Source of the DNA: Lachnospiraceae bacterium
GTDB taxonomy: Bacteria; Bacillota; Clostridia; Lachnospirales; Lachnospiraceae
Length of the DNA: 64,000 nucleotides
Direction: 5' to 3'
Assembly (NCBI GenBank): GCA_022791755.1
Contig: JAAVZR010000043.1
Location: 160,930 to 224,929 of the forward strand
Shown: piece by piece, positions 9,301 through 17,380 of the stretch
Layout: the number at the start of each line of letters is the position of its first letter
Position numbering within the stretch: the first letter of the stretch is position 1
Notes under the pieces: generated by a model
Databases searched by the model: none
What the model was told of the DNA's origin: nothing
What the model saw: only the letters and a program-made list of their open reading frames with translations
Made by a program: the position numbers and the translations under genes

Positions 9301-10685
9301 GACAGGCTTCCCTTTCCCTCCCTGTCCGTGATGATACTTCCCTTTTTATCTCCGTCCTCATAAACCTCAAAGACAACACCTTTCAGATTTTCTCCGGTGA
9401 CTTGTGCATACTTTCTGTCGATCTTCACCTGATGGCTTCGGCTGGCCTGACGATTCTCCGTCGCCGACACCTCATCATACTGCGGCTCCACCGGCTCCGG
9501 TTCCGGATCCGGCCCTGGTCCCGGTTCTTCCGTGTAGACCCCTTCATACAGAGTCGCAAAGCGCTGATGGCCCGACGGGCCCCTGAAAACATATACCGTA
9601 TCCAGCCCAGCGGCGGATGCCGAGGTGATCGCCCGGTATGAGCTGCCAAGTCTCAGGGCATAGGGGCGGTCCATGGCCAGAAGCGCCCCGTTTTTCTCCA
9701 GGTCATCCATGGAAGAAAGCTTCTCCGGCGTGTAGGCCGCCATATCATGCTTGGAAAGGGCATAGTCAAATATCGTCGTCACATAGGATGCTCCACTGCC
9801 CCCGCACCAGATGTACATCTGCGCAAACTCATAATTCTCTCTGGTGGGATTGGCCATGTAGAAGGCAATCGCCTGACGGACCACGCCGTCGTCCGTCGTG
9901 CCGGTCCTGGTATAGGTCTTCCCCGATGTGGCACGCAGATGGACATCCAGGCAAAACACATCATTGCCGTCCAAAAGCAGCTTCCACACATCCATACCGT
10001 TTCGGTTGAGAACAGGCAGATTCACCGTGTTCCCCAGCGTATACAGCCCGCTGGTGGCCCGGTAGGTCCCGCTTCCTGCCCTTACGGCAAACCGTGTCAG
10101 GCCGTCATTCTCTGTCACGGCGTCCGGTTTTGCTGTCGCAGGTCCATAAGCGCCGCCTACTTCTCTCCGATACCGTTCCGGCTCCCAGACCGAAACGCTT
10201 TTCTTCACATAGTCCTCCAGCTGCCTGAACTCTTCCTCACTGAGCCGTGCATTCAGTGCCGGCGCGAAGATCACCCAGTAAAAATCCCGATCCTCCAAAG
10301 CCATGGCGTCAAAGATCTCCCGGCAAAACGCCAGCTCGCCTCCTTCGCCGGCGGGAGGCTGAGGATCGGGAGCCAACGTTTTCTCCGGCGCCGCCTGTTC
10401 CTCGTCCGGGACCGGTTCCGTCTCCGGCGCTGCCTGCCCCTCTTCCGGGACCGGTTCTGTCTCCGGTATTGCCTGCTCCTCGTCCGGGACCGGTTCCGTC
10501 TCCGGCGCTGCCTGCCCTTCATCCGGGAGCGGTTTTGTCTCCGGCGTCGCCTGCCCTTCCTGCCGGACAGGCTCTTCCTCCCCGGCCAGCACGGTCACCG
10601 GCGTATAAATACCGGTAAACAGTATGCTCAGGATCAAACCGGCGCTCAACCAGCTTCTCCAATATCTTTTGATTGCGTATTTCGT
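3369..10685 (-). CDS. Giant multi-CnaB/SpaA-domain surface protein with thioester-domain-like N-terminus and C-terminal sorting signal; start codon uncertain (ACG at 10685 or TTG at 10649)
   Basis: About 14 E-box-like motifs (YxLxExxAPxGY type); N-terminal FCLD and AQMYIW motifs; C-terminal DTGD + hydrophobic stretch + RKKDK tail; cotranscribed with a sortase. Confidence 0.9.
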   Translation of the reverse strand, partial: TKYAIKRYWRSWLSAGLILSILFTGIYTPVTVLAGEEEPVRQEGQATPETKPLPDEGQAAPETEPVPDEEQAIPETEPVPEEGQAAPETEPVPDEEQAAPEKTLAPDPQPPAGEGGELAFCREIFDAMALEDRDFYWVIFAPALNARLSEEEFRQLEDYVKKSVSVWEPERYRREVGGAYGPATAKPDAVTENDGLTRFAVRAGSGTYRATSGLYTLGNTVNLPVLNRNGMDVWKLLLDGNDVFCLDVHLRATSGKTYTRTGTTDDGVVRQAIAFYMANPTRENYEFAQMYIWCGGSGASYVTTIFDYALSKHDMAAYTPEKLSSMDDLEKNGALLAMDRPYALRLGSSYRAITSASAAGLDTVYVFRGPSGHQRFATLYEGVYTEEPGPGPDPEPEPVEPQYDEVSATENRQASRSHQVKIDRKYAQVTGENLKGVVFEVYEDGDKKGSIITDREGKGSLSWEVSGTGSATVTKRYCSNYDDLDEETKASVDTYRSRDEAYKAAQQEASSQAQAQADAAAGAERSVTVKESTAPPGFQLTGESEQSGTLSGEDSLTVSVKNSPWKARVTLDKVDGQTGSRLREDAAFALWEWDGSDYVLSRDYSVIRLTDGTYTVASSLPGAKQGYVYYTQKNEGRFYIQETAAPAGYIRDTKPSYFRITAEDQVFSIGNASPQEYAAGDNDLFANQPAHVRIRIPKTDRYTENPISEDARFGVYAATGSLTGTVLFEKQADGSYLSGEIYYADTLDHANYGRFYLVELEAPEGYYGDWDNDEGEKTAGSAENKVRYAFTVEGDLSNHGRILTVTNDGAGETFWNEHIFGQVVLHKYDSEAQADHEEGGRVTQGDKVTLDGAVYGLYAASPVYHPDGVTGLLYERGALAASATVGRTPVSDGQGYLLDEEGERCVESGREPAWETTPGTTAFKQVEAGSYYVEEITPADGYLPDTTQYRGQEKTRYYVTFRYGKENEAVMLRQEQAKGDTNSLTIDDANGSHDIFSGDFVWKQAAQFVKLENKNTDTEQKPLRAGFSIYRLGSLAVVAKGEIAPEGTVWTAADMEKFSSYDFTQEKTALVYKRQSEPWSDGDERWLAATGERPDEYRVTEMWSDENGYFCTPQLPTGQYILVETTVPEGKRRAAPVLVTVSRDSATAQPLRYIGNETTETYIRIRKTDCDRVEEGWDTVLKPGASYRIRLFGSREDFDSRIWQVDEDGFIWYYNSSLRAEQGTKENPFAISCVYRDGKIADAYVELDQLLPVGRYELTEIKAPEGFVLNGREQILNDTSSGGINSYEITDAPSEKLIFEISNDTVYPDGQAGEANRDEYGRLIITIEQENKEQKGIVEIRKEGEQLADTTASGKSLKDRLGEGSFRPIMRTEEYTVADQVFIYKLAPVKDAVFEVYAAEDIYTCQIEPGQEERYAGGTDHYLVLKKDQLAGRITTDETGYGYLSGLSIGRYYIREVEAGEGFVLNPYEEEFAITAMEPSQSFQVHESFYENERKRLELSSVKRDADSGLPVAGAVFGLYNRDPVVSCIRYDPVSDSWLPDPAGRQLLGADTLIATAVTGEDGVARFDVDLPLGRYDIAELEAPEGYTLQRNERINTDPANKDAVIREAAKAGRTTEGEDAVFVNQKTKHIFTKTDFSSGVLLDGALLEVREICVDENGVPLRNPAGEYETVLVESWISDKEEVHYFYEQEAEAERPFYVELSSPEELPEGKTLIVRQGHLIEGLKEGRQYIFRETAAPEGYVGYRWSAQEVREACREENLATEEIRFTVENSNIIAGHEMKDQRVCGNLIITKEGEVLTGTTVRVRDAVRGFFETVFDYVMGRVAKARFEIRVREDIYSPDQTGQIAVYADGGEPVELYKDRLVAVIETGADGYARLEGLPLGSYYVTETGAGDGEFVRNQRIAEIVLAYQGQQVPVVVHEGERYVNERQRVSLVVTKKARETGAGEPSFGDGKEEPARERVIPGAVFGLYNKEAIYGFIVDPLTGILSENPDALVAADTLLERIPSKMDGTARFAGDLPCGIYYLRELEAPDGYLLSEEEIMLDASYRGPDSPAVLEFAFDFYDEPFSVHVEKRDSADHAGLSGARLQVTDEAGNVVEEWVSDGSAHEIRFLRLDTVYTLSELSPPAGYVTAPDLRFRLAQKTDEAGGLLPDITMLTERTQTEKTQKGSGTVTEWVPSETPGAIMYDGRTKLVITKTDIATGEPVEGAVLTIRNEEGTVMESWITGREPHYIEKLPVGQYILIEERAPEGSVYSVAESVPFTVEDTEELQEVEMKNDRIRLSVKKVAAGTGALLAGAVLELAYLPEDGGPVVVEQFTTGKEEKIWEGLLPGWYLLTELEAPAGYQTAQPLRFVVTDDWQTQEIIMEDTPVPDLPSRIWEPEEDGYGDGDIDTGDAGMVYPAMGMACLGAVFLGMAGRKKDKSLRRDGAKEKEAGDE
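10382..10606 (-). repeat. PET-rich tandem repeat (xAxPETxPxPDEEQ) in the surface protein N-terminus
   Basis: Protein EGQATPETKPLPDEGQAAPETEPVPDEEQAIPETEPVPEEGQAAPETEPVPDEEQAAPEK, with matching near-identical DNA units. Boundaries approximate. Confidence 0.85.
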
Positions 10686-10859
10686 TTTTGTACCTCCTTG
10701 ATAATAAAATAAAACTCATGGGATTTCCGGTCAGATTATGCACGGAAAAGAACAAAACAGATGTTGCCGCAGAGCTTGATTACGGATACCGGCACAGGCC
10801 GGAAGAATCAGACGGGTCTCTTGCGGTAATAGTACCACATGTTTTACTAAAACGCAACA

Positions 10860-10901
10860 GGCTGAAAGTGAGGGTTATCTGTAAAACCCTCGCTTTCAGC
10901 C
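10860..10901. repeat. Long near-perfect hairpin GGCTGAAAGTGAGGGTT-atctgtaa-AACCCTCGCTTTCAGCC
   Basis: 17-bp arms with one T/G position; in the intergenic region upstream of the surface protein gene. Confidence 0.85.
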
Positions 10902-11028
10902 CGTATTTACAAAATATTTAACTCTCTTTTCGAAAAAGTGTTCCTGATGTATAAATTTTGAAATATGAAGTATATTTCTACACAGATTACATAATCTTCG
11001 ACAATTTAACAGTTCTATAAACTGGAAA

Positions 11029-11250
11029 TTACTTATCTTCCTTCAAGGCTTTGGCTGCGACAACTATTCCTATAACGGCGAGAACATAGAAAAAAAGAAT
11101 AATATAACATTCAATGCCACCAAAATCAAATACATTTAAAACTGTTGACCACGCTCCTTCCTGAATGATAAATGCGCTTGCGATCAGCCAACCAGTTCCG
11201 CCAATAATTCCACATAGCATTAAGGTACAACCAAAAATCAGCTTTTTCAT
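11029..11250 (-). CDS. Small membrane protein, two predicted TM segments
   Basis: MKKLIFGCTLMLCGIIGGTGWLIASAFI...; good RBS (AAAGGAGTG) ahead of the ATG at 11250. Confidence 0.7.
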   Translation of the reverse strand: MKKLIFGCTLMLCGIIGGTGWLIASAFIIQEGAWSTVLNVFDFGGIECYIILFFYVLAVIGIVVAAKALKEDK

Positions 11251-11387
11251 GCAGTCACACTCCTTTATGAAATTCCAGTTTATATATTTAATTATAAAAT
11301 CTTTATCTTCCATTTACAATGTATATTAATAAGTCATTTTCCAATGGGTACACAATTCCGAAAAGGGAGATATTTAAAAAAGATATG

Positions 11388-12242
11388 CTACCGGTCCAGG
11401 CTTCTTCTCGCCGCCTCCGCCACATGGCTGATTAGCACTGCCGTCGTCACAGCTCCCACGCCGCCCGGTACGGGCGTCAATGCAGCCACCCGATCCATGG
11501 CCTCTTCCATGACCACGTCGCCGCACATGCGCCCTTCATCATCAAAATGAATCCCCACATCCAGCACCGTCTGACCCTCGTTTAAATACTCCCGGCCAAA
11601 CATCTGTCTCTGCCCGGCGGCCGCAATTACGATATCCCCCTCCCGCATCTGACCGGCCAGATCCTGCGTCCGGCTATGGCAGAGAGTCACCGTGGCATTC
11701 CGATGAAGCAGGAGCATGGCCAGAGGACGGCCCACCACCAGGCTCCTCCCTGTCACCACTGCCTTCTTCCCACCGCAGCTGATCCCGTAATAATCCAGAA
11801 TTTCCATACAGGCCTGGGCCGTGCATGGCGCAAATCCCGTCCTCTTTCCGGTGAAAACCCCGGTCAGAGAGCCGTCCGTGATCCCGTCCACATCCTTCCG
11901 GGGAGAGAGAAGGTTCACCAGACGCTCCTCATCCATATATTTGGGAAGGGGACGCAGAAGAAGAACTCCGTGGATCCGCGGATCTTCGTTTACCATCATG
12001 ATCGTATCGGCCAGCTCCTGCTGCGGGGCGTTCTGTGAAAGCGTAAACGTAAGCGCCGCCACGCCCGCTGCCTCCGCTCTGCGGCAGGCTCCGTTTTCAT
12101 AGGAAATATCATCCGGCCTCTCCCCCACGCGAAGGATCGCCAGAGTGGGGATCACACCGGCTTCTTTCAGATCCTGTACCTGTTTTTCCGTCTTTTCTCT
12201 GAGGGCTGCCGCCACAGGCGCTCCCTTTAATAACTGTGTCAT
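11388..12242 (-). CDS. folD: Bifunctional methylenetetrahydrofolate dehydrogenase/methenyltetrahydrofolate cyclohydrolase
   Basis: PLPKYMDEERLVNLLSPRKDVDGI, VVTGRSLVVGRPLAMLLLHRNATVTLCHSRT, TPVPGGVGAVTTAVL. Confidence 0.97.
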   Translation of the reverse strand: MTQLLKGAPVAAALREKTEKQVQDLKEAGVIPTLAILRVGERPDDISYENGACRRAEAAGVAALTFTLSQNAPQQELADTIMMVNEDPRIHGVLLLRPLPKYMDEERLVNLLSPRKDVDGITDGSLTGVFTGKRTGFAPCTAQACMEILDYYGISCGGKKAVVTGRSLVVGRPLAMLLLHRNATVTLCHSRTQDLAGQMREGDIVIAAAGQRQMFGREYLNEGQTVLDVGIHFDDEGRMCGDVVMEEAMDRVAALTPVPGGVGAVTTAVLISHVAEAARRSLDR

Positions 12243-12265
12243 AATTATCTTTGCCTCCGGCTAAT

Positions 12266-12910
12266 TTACAGCTTTTCCAAAGCTCTCCGATAGATCTCGT
12301 CTGCCAGCGCCTCTCCCGTTACCAGCTTCGCCTCCATCCGGTCAAGAATCTCCTTCGCCCTCTCTCTGTCTTCCATGGAACGGGCGTTGATCCGCAGATT
12401 CAAAGCCGCCGCCATCAGAGCGCCCTTACCTAAAAGAGCCGCCGCCGCCGCATCGCTGACTGCCATGACCGAGCCCTTTTTTTCATAGATATCAACCAGG
12501 TCCAGCGTCTCCATGCAGCAGTCCATAATCTGCTCCGGTACGATACAGGCATCAAAAAGGGCTCTCTGAAGCCGTCTGTTCTTCTCTGCCTTCTCCTCAT
12601 CGGTTCCCGACGGCAGACGGTATACCGCCGCCAGCGGAGCAAAGCTATCGCCGTCCTCCTGGATCAGCTCCAGAAAGCGAAGACGCAGGCGGCCGGCTCT
12701 TTCATTGGCCTCTGTGATCTCCTCCTCATACGCCGCATATTTTTTCTTTCCCACCGTCAGGTTGCCCACCATGTTTCCCAGCGATACGGCCAGCGCCCCT
12801 GCGAGAGCGCTGGCGCCGCCGCCCCCCGGCGCCGGCTCCTTCGATGCCAGGACACGGCAGAATTCCTCACACGATATCTTTGCAAAAGCAGTCTGATCCA
12901 TTATTCCCAT
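12266..12910 (-). CDS. fchA: Methenyltetrahydrofolate cyclohydrolase (cyclodeaminase family)
   Basis: EFCRVLASKEPAPGGGGASALAGALAVSLGNMVGNLTVGKKKYA; position between folD and fhs. Confidence 0.92.
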   Translation of the reverse strand: MGIMDQTAFAKISCEEFCRVLASKEPAPGGGGASALAGALAVSLGNMVGNLTVGKKKYAAYEEEITEANERAGRLRLRFLELIQEDGDSFAPLAAVYRLPSGTDEEKAEKNRRLQRALFDACIVPEQIMDCCMETLDLVDIYEKKGSVMAVSDAAAAALLGKGALMAAALNLRINARSMEDRERAKEILDRMEAKLVTGEALADEIYRRALEKL

Positions 12911-12918
12911 ACCCTTTC

Positions 12919-14592
12919 CTAAAACAGTCCGCTGATCCTGCCGTTTTCATCCACATCGATCTTCTCGGCGGCCGGAGCCTTCGGAAGTCCCGGCATGGTC
13001 ATAATATCACCGGTCAATGCCACAATAAATCCGGCCCCGGCCGACACCTTCAGATTGCGCACCGTCACCGTAAATCCCTTCGGCGCGCCCAGAAGAGCTG
13101 CGTTATCCGAGAAGCTGTACTGTGTCTTGGCCACGCAGATCGGGCATTTGTCAAAGCCCAGACCGGCCAGCTTCGCCGCCTGCTTCTTCGCTGCCGGTGT
13201 CAGCGCCACGCCGTCGCCGTGATAGATCCGCTTTACGATCGCATCCAGCTTCTCCTCGATGGAGAGCTCCAGCCCGTAGCTGGGCGTAAATCCGGAGGGC
13301 TCTTCACACAGGCGCACCACTTCCCGCGCCAGTGCCTCGCCGCCCTCGCCGCCCTTGGCCCACACCTCGGACAGCGCCACATTTACCCCCAGCTCATGAC
13401 ACTTTTCTTCCACCAGGGAAAGCTCTGCCTTCGTGTCGGTGGGGAAGGCATTGATGGCCACCACGCAGGGCAGGTGATAGACGTCCCGGATATTCGAGAC
13501 ATGCTGTAAAAGATTCGGGAGTCCCTTTAACAGGGCATCCAGATTTTCCGTATTCAGCTCGGTCTTCGGCACGCCTCCGTGCAGCTTAAGCGCCCGGACC
13601 GTGGCCACCACCACCACGGCCGACGGCGTGAGCCCCGCCATACGGCACTTGATGTCCAGAAACTTTTCCGCCCCCAGATCCGCGCCGAAGCCTGCCTCCG
13701 TCACCACATAGTCCCCCAGCTTTAAGGCCATGCGGGTAGCCATGACCGAATTGCAGCCATGGGCGATATTGGCAAAGGGACCGCCGTGAACAATGGCCGG
13801 CGTGTGCTCCAGCGTCTGAACCAGATTCGGTTTCAGAGCATCCTTCAAAAGAGCCGTCATGGCTCCGGCGGCGTTCAGATCCCCCGCCGTCACCGGCTCC
13901 TCCTCATAGGTATATCCCACGATGATACGGCCCAGACGCTCCTTCAGATCCGTGATGTCGGAGGCCAGACACAGGACTGCCATGATCTCCGAGGCTACCG
14001 TGATATCATAGCCGTCCTCTCTGGGAACCCCGTTGACGCGGCCTCCCAGCCCATCCGTCACAAACCGCAGCTGACGGTCATTCATATCCACGCAGCGCCT
14101 CCATGTAATGCGGCGGGGGTCGATATTCAGGCGGTTTCCCTGATAAATATGATTATCCAGCATGGCGGCCAACAGATTATTGGCGGCGCCGATGGCATGC
14201 ATATCGCCGGTAAAATGCAGATTGATATCTTCCATGGGAACCACCTGGGCATAACCGCCTCCGGCTGCCCCGCCCTTCACTCCAAAGACAGGTCCCAGCG
14301 AAGGCTCCCGCAGAGCCACCACCACGTTTTTGCCGATCCGCTTCATCCCATCGGCCAGCCCCACTGTCGTGGTTGTCTTCCCCTCACCCGCCGGCGTAGG
14401 AGTAATCGCCGTCACCAGAATCAGCCTGCCATCCGCAGCTTTGCTTTCTTTTAACAGGTTATAATCGATCTTGGCCTTATACCTGCCATACTGCTCCACA
14501 TAGCGCTCCTCGATCCCGGCCGCAGCAGCGATGCGCCCGATCGGTTCCATTACCGTCTCCTGTGCGATTTCAATGTCGGATTTGTAGCCCAT
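12919..14592 (-). CDS. fhs: Formate--tetrahydrofolate ligase
   Basis: [68 protein letters not shown] at 14592 gives 557 aa, so the longer ORF in the track is over-extended. Confidence 0.98.
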   Translation of the reverse strand: MGYKSDIEIAQETVMEPIGRIAAAAGIEERYVEQYGRYKAKIDYNLLKESKAADGRLILVTAITPTPAGEGKTTTTVGLADGMKRIGKNVVVALREPSLGPVFGVKGGAAGGGYAQVVPMEDINLHFTGDMHAIGAANNLLAAMLDNHIYQGNRLNIDPRRITWRRCVDMNDRQLRFVTDGLGGRVNGVPREDGYDITVASEIMAVLCLASDITDLKERLGRIIVGYTYEEEPVTAGDLNAAGAMTALLKDALKPNLVQTLEHTPAIVHGGPFANIAHGCNSVMATRMALKLGDYVVTEAGFGADLGAEKFLDIKCRMAGLTPSAVVVVATVRALKLHGGVPKTELNTENLDALLKGLPNLLQHVSNIRDVYHLPCVVAINAFPTDTKAELSLVEEKCHELGVNVALSEVWAKGGEGGEALAREVVRLCEEPSGFTPSYGLELSIEEKLDAIVKRIYHGDGVALTPAAKKQAAKLAGLGFDKCPICVAKTQYSFSDNAALLGAPKGFTVTVRNLKVSAGAGFIVALTGDIMTMPGLPKAPAAEKIDVDENGRISGLF

Positions 14593-14805
14593 TGGTTTTT
14601 CTCCTCGTCTTTCTACCAGATCATTGTAAGGTTCCGTATTTACTATATAATATTCTTCCGGTTTCTTCAACACCTTTCCCTGTTTTTTCATGTGAATAAA
14701 TAAACAATGGTTGCCAATCATTTTTTTTCCATTTATACTAGACTCTTGTTCAGAGGTCCGGATGAAAGGAACCTCTGTCTTATCAAGCAGAAAGAGGTGA
14801 GTTCC

Positions 14806-15828
14806 ATGTATTCCTTCCAAAACGATTACAGCGAATGCTGTCATCCCTCCATTACAGAACGGCTGAGCCTCCTGGGAAACGAGGCGTTCCGCGGCTATGG
14901 CGCCGACCGCCTCTGCGAGAGCGCCGCCGCCAAAATCCGCCGGGCCATCGCCTGTCCCGAAGCCTCCATACACTTTCTCACCGGCGGCACCCAGACGAAT
15001 CTCACGGTCATCGCCTCCGTCCTCAGACCTTTCGAGGCTGTGATCGCTGCCGAAACCGGACACATCAATGTCCACGAGACCGGCGCCATCGAGGGCACCG
15101 GACATAAGGTACTGACCGCCGCCAGTTCAGACGGAAAGCTGACTCCGGAAATGATTCTGGCGCTCCTCGCTTCCCATACCGACGAACATATGGTAAAACC
15201 GCGTCTGGTCTATATCTCCGACTCCACTGAGCTGGGAACCGTCTACACCAAAGCGGAGCTGACGGCCATCTATGCCCTGTGCCGTCAGAGGGAGCTGATT
15301 CTGTATCTGGACGGAGCCCGGCTGGGAGCGGCTCTCTGCGCGTCCTGCAACGATCTGTCTCTGAGTGATCTCCCCCGCCTCTGCGATATCTTCTACATCG
15401 GCGGCACCAAAAACGGAGCTTTGCTGGGAGAAGCCCTCGTGATCTCCCGCCCGGAGTTAGCCGAAGATTTCCGCTATGAGATGAAACACCGGGGCGCCAT
15501 GATGGCCAAGGGCTTCCTGCTGGGTCTGAATTTCGACACTCTGTTTACGGACGGTCTCTATCTCCGGCTGGCCGAGGCGGCCGGGCAGCAGGCCGCAAGA
15601 CTTCGCCAGGGGCTCATGGACCTGGGAATTCCCCTGATGGTGGACTCTCCCACCAATCAGCTCTTCCCTGTCCTGCCAAACCATGCGTTACCCTGCCTGC
15701 GCCGCGATTTCGCCTTTGAAATCTGGGGGCCTGTGGATGAGGAGCATACCTGCATCCGCCTGGTGACCTCCTGGGCCACCACCGGCGAAGCGGTGGATCA
15801 TCTGCTCACCGCCCTTGAGTCTTTCTGA
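14806..15828 (+). CDS. Threonine aldolase family / beta-eliminating lyase
   Basis: [46 protein letters not shown] and [11 protein letters not shown]...[15 protein letters not shown] (PLP lysine). Confidence 0.93.
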   Translation: MYSFQNDYSECCHPSITERLSLLGNEAFRGYGADRLCESAAAKIRRAIACPEASIHFLTGGTQTNLTVIASVLRPFEAVIAAETGHINVHETGAIEGTGHKVLTAASSDGKLTPEMILALLASHTDEHMVKPRLVYISDSTELGTVYTKAELTAIYALCRQRELILYLDGARLGAALCASCNDLSLSDLPRLCDIFYIGGTKNGALLGEALVISRPELAEDFRYEMKHRGAMMAKGFLLGLNFDTLFTDGLYLRLAEAAGQQAARLRQGLMDLGIPLMVDSPTNQLFPVLPNHALPCLRRDFAFEIWGPVDEEHTCIRLVTSWATTGEAVDHLLTALESF

Positions 15829-15867
15829 TCACTCTGACATTTTTACCATACTACAGGAGGAACTGCC

Positions 15868-17241
15868 ATGTCACAACCAACAAGCGCACCCGCGGAAAAC
15901 AAGATGGGCGTTATGCCGGTCAATAAGCTTATCATTAATATGTCGCTTCCCATGATTATCTCCATGCTGGTACAGGCTCTGTATAACGTGGTGGACAGCG
16001 TCTTCGTCGTCCGGGTATCCCAGGACGCGCTGACCGCCGTATCCTTAGCCTTTCCCGTCCAGAACCTGATGATCGCCGTGGGAGCCGGAACCGGCGTGGG
16101 AATTAATTCATACCTGTCCAAGTCTCTGGGCGAAAAAAAGTATAAGGAGGCCAACCGGACAGCCTTAAACGGTCTGTTTGTCATCTTTCTCAGCTACCTG
16201 TTGTTCGCCATATTCGGTCTGTTTTTCTCAAACCTGTATTTTACCAGCCAGACCGATATCCCTCAAATCATCAAATACGGCAACGACTATATGTTCTACG
16301 TGACGGTTTTCTCCTTCGGCCTGTTTTTTGCCATGACTCTCGAACGGCTTTTGCAGGCCACCGGCATCACGATCTATTCCATGATTGCCCAGACAGCCGG
16401 AGCCGTGACCAATATCGTCCTGGACCCGATCCTGATCTTCGGCCTGTTTGGCCTCCCCCGTCTGGAGGTGGCCGGCGCCGCCATCGCCACGGTCATCGGA
16501 CAGATCGTCGGCATGTGTGTGGGACTCTATTTTAATCTGACGAAAAACAGGGATCTGAACCTGTCCTTCAAAGGGTTCCGCCCGCATCTGCCTACCATAG
16601 GGGCCATCTACAGCGTAGGGCTGCCCTCCATCATCATGCAGTCCATCGGCTCCGTCATGACCTATGGTATGAACCGGATTCTCCTTATGTTTACTTCCAC
16701 TGCCGTCAGCGTATTCGGAGCTTATTTCAAGCTGCAGAGCTTTATATTTATGCCGATCTTCGGCCTGAATAACGGCCTGATCCCTATCATCGCCTACAAT
16801 TACGGAGCCCGCAAGAAGGAGAGAATCATTCAAACCATCAAGACCGGCTGTGTCATCGCCGTGGGGGTCATGCTGATAGGCCTTTTGCTCTTCCAGCTCA
16901 TCCCGGGGCCTCTTTTATCCCTGTTCAGTGCCGACGACAGCGCTGCCGATATGGCGGCCATCGGTGTTCCGGCTCTGCGGATCATCAGTCTGAGCTTTCT
17001 GTTCGCCGGCTTCTGCATCATCGCCTCTGCCGCCTTCCAGGCTCTGGGAAAGGGAATGTACAGTCTCCTCACCTCTCTGGTACGCCAGATTTTCGTGATC
17101 CTGCCGGTGGCCTACCTCTTTGCCACGACGCTGGGGCTTGACGCCGTATGGTTTTCCTTCCCCATCGCCGAGCTGTTCTCCACGACTCTGTGCGTCCTTT
17201 TGCTGAAGCGGACTTATGACAAGCTGATCAAAAACCTGTAA
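15868..17241 (+). CDS. MATE family efflux transporter
   Basis: 457 aa, 12 TM; NVVDSVFVVRVSQDALTAVSLAFPVQNLMIAVGAGTGVGINSYLSKSLG. Confidence 0.95.
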   Translation: MSQPTSAPAENKMGVMPVNKLIINMSLPMIISMLVQALYNVVDSVFVVRVSQDALTAVSLAFPVQNLMIAVGAGTGVGINSYLSKSLGEKKYKEANRTALNGLFVIFLSYLLFAIFGLFFSNLYFTSQTDIPQIIKYGNDYMFYVTVFSFGLFFAMTLERLLQATGITIYSMIAQTAGAVTNIVLDPILIFGLFGLPRLEVAGAAIATVIGQIVGMCVGLYFNLTKNRDLNLSFKGFRPHLPTIGAIYSVGLPSIIMQSIGSVMTYGMNRILLMFTSTAVSVFGAYFKLQSFIFMPIFGLNNGLIPIIAYNYGARKKERIIQTIKTGCVIAVGVMLIGLLLFQLIPGPLLSLFSADDSAADMAAIGVPALRIISLSFLFAGFCIIASAAFQALGKGMYSLLTSLVRQIFVILPVAYLFATTLGLDAVWFSFPIAELFSTTLCVLLLKRTYDKLIKNL

Positions 17242-17283
17242 TACCGCAAACGCGCCTGACGGCGCGGCATTCGTCCGGACAGA

Positions 17284-17340
17284 AAATCCGGCTGACGCAG
17301 GGAACAAAACGCTTCCCTTTCGCCAGCCGGATTTTTATTG
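17284..17340. terminator. Bidirectional terminator between MATE and metQ
   Basis: AAATCCGGCTG...GGGAA-caaaacgc-TTCCC...CAGCCGGATTTTT. Confidence 0.75.
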
Positions 17341-17380
17341 GGTCGATCCGGTCCGTTTTCTGCTTTCCTGCTGCTCTCCC

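Noticed and set aside
11388-14592. Folate one-carbon operon as dedicated supplier for the sugar formyltransferase at 59 kb
   Set aside because: fhs/folD/fchA are general metabolism genes over 44 kb away; no evidence of linkage.
12919-15105. 728-aa version of the fhs ORF
   Set aside because: The N-terminal 171 residues overlap the divergent aldolase gene and lack similarity to Fhs; the ATG at 14592 gives the normal length.
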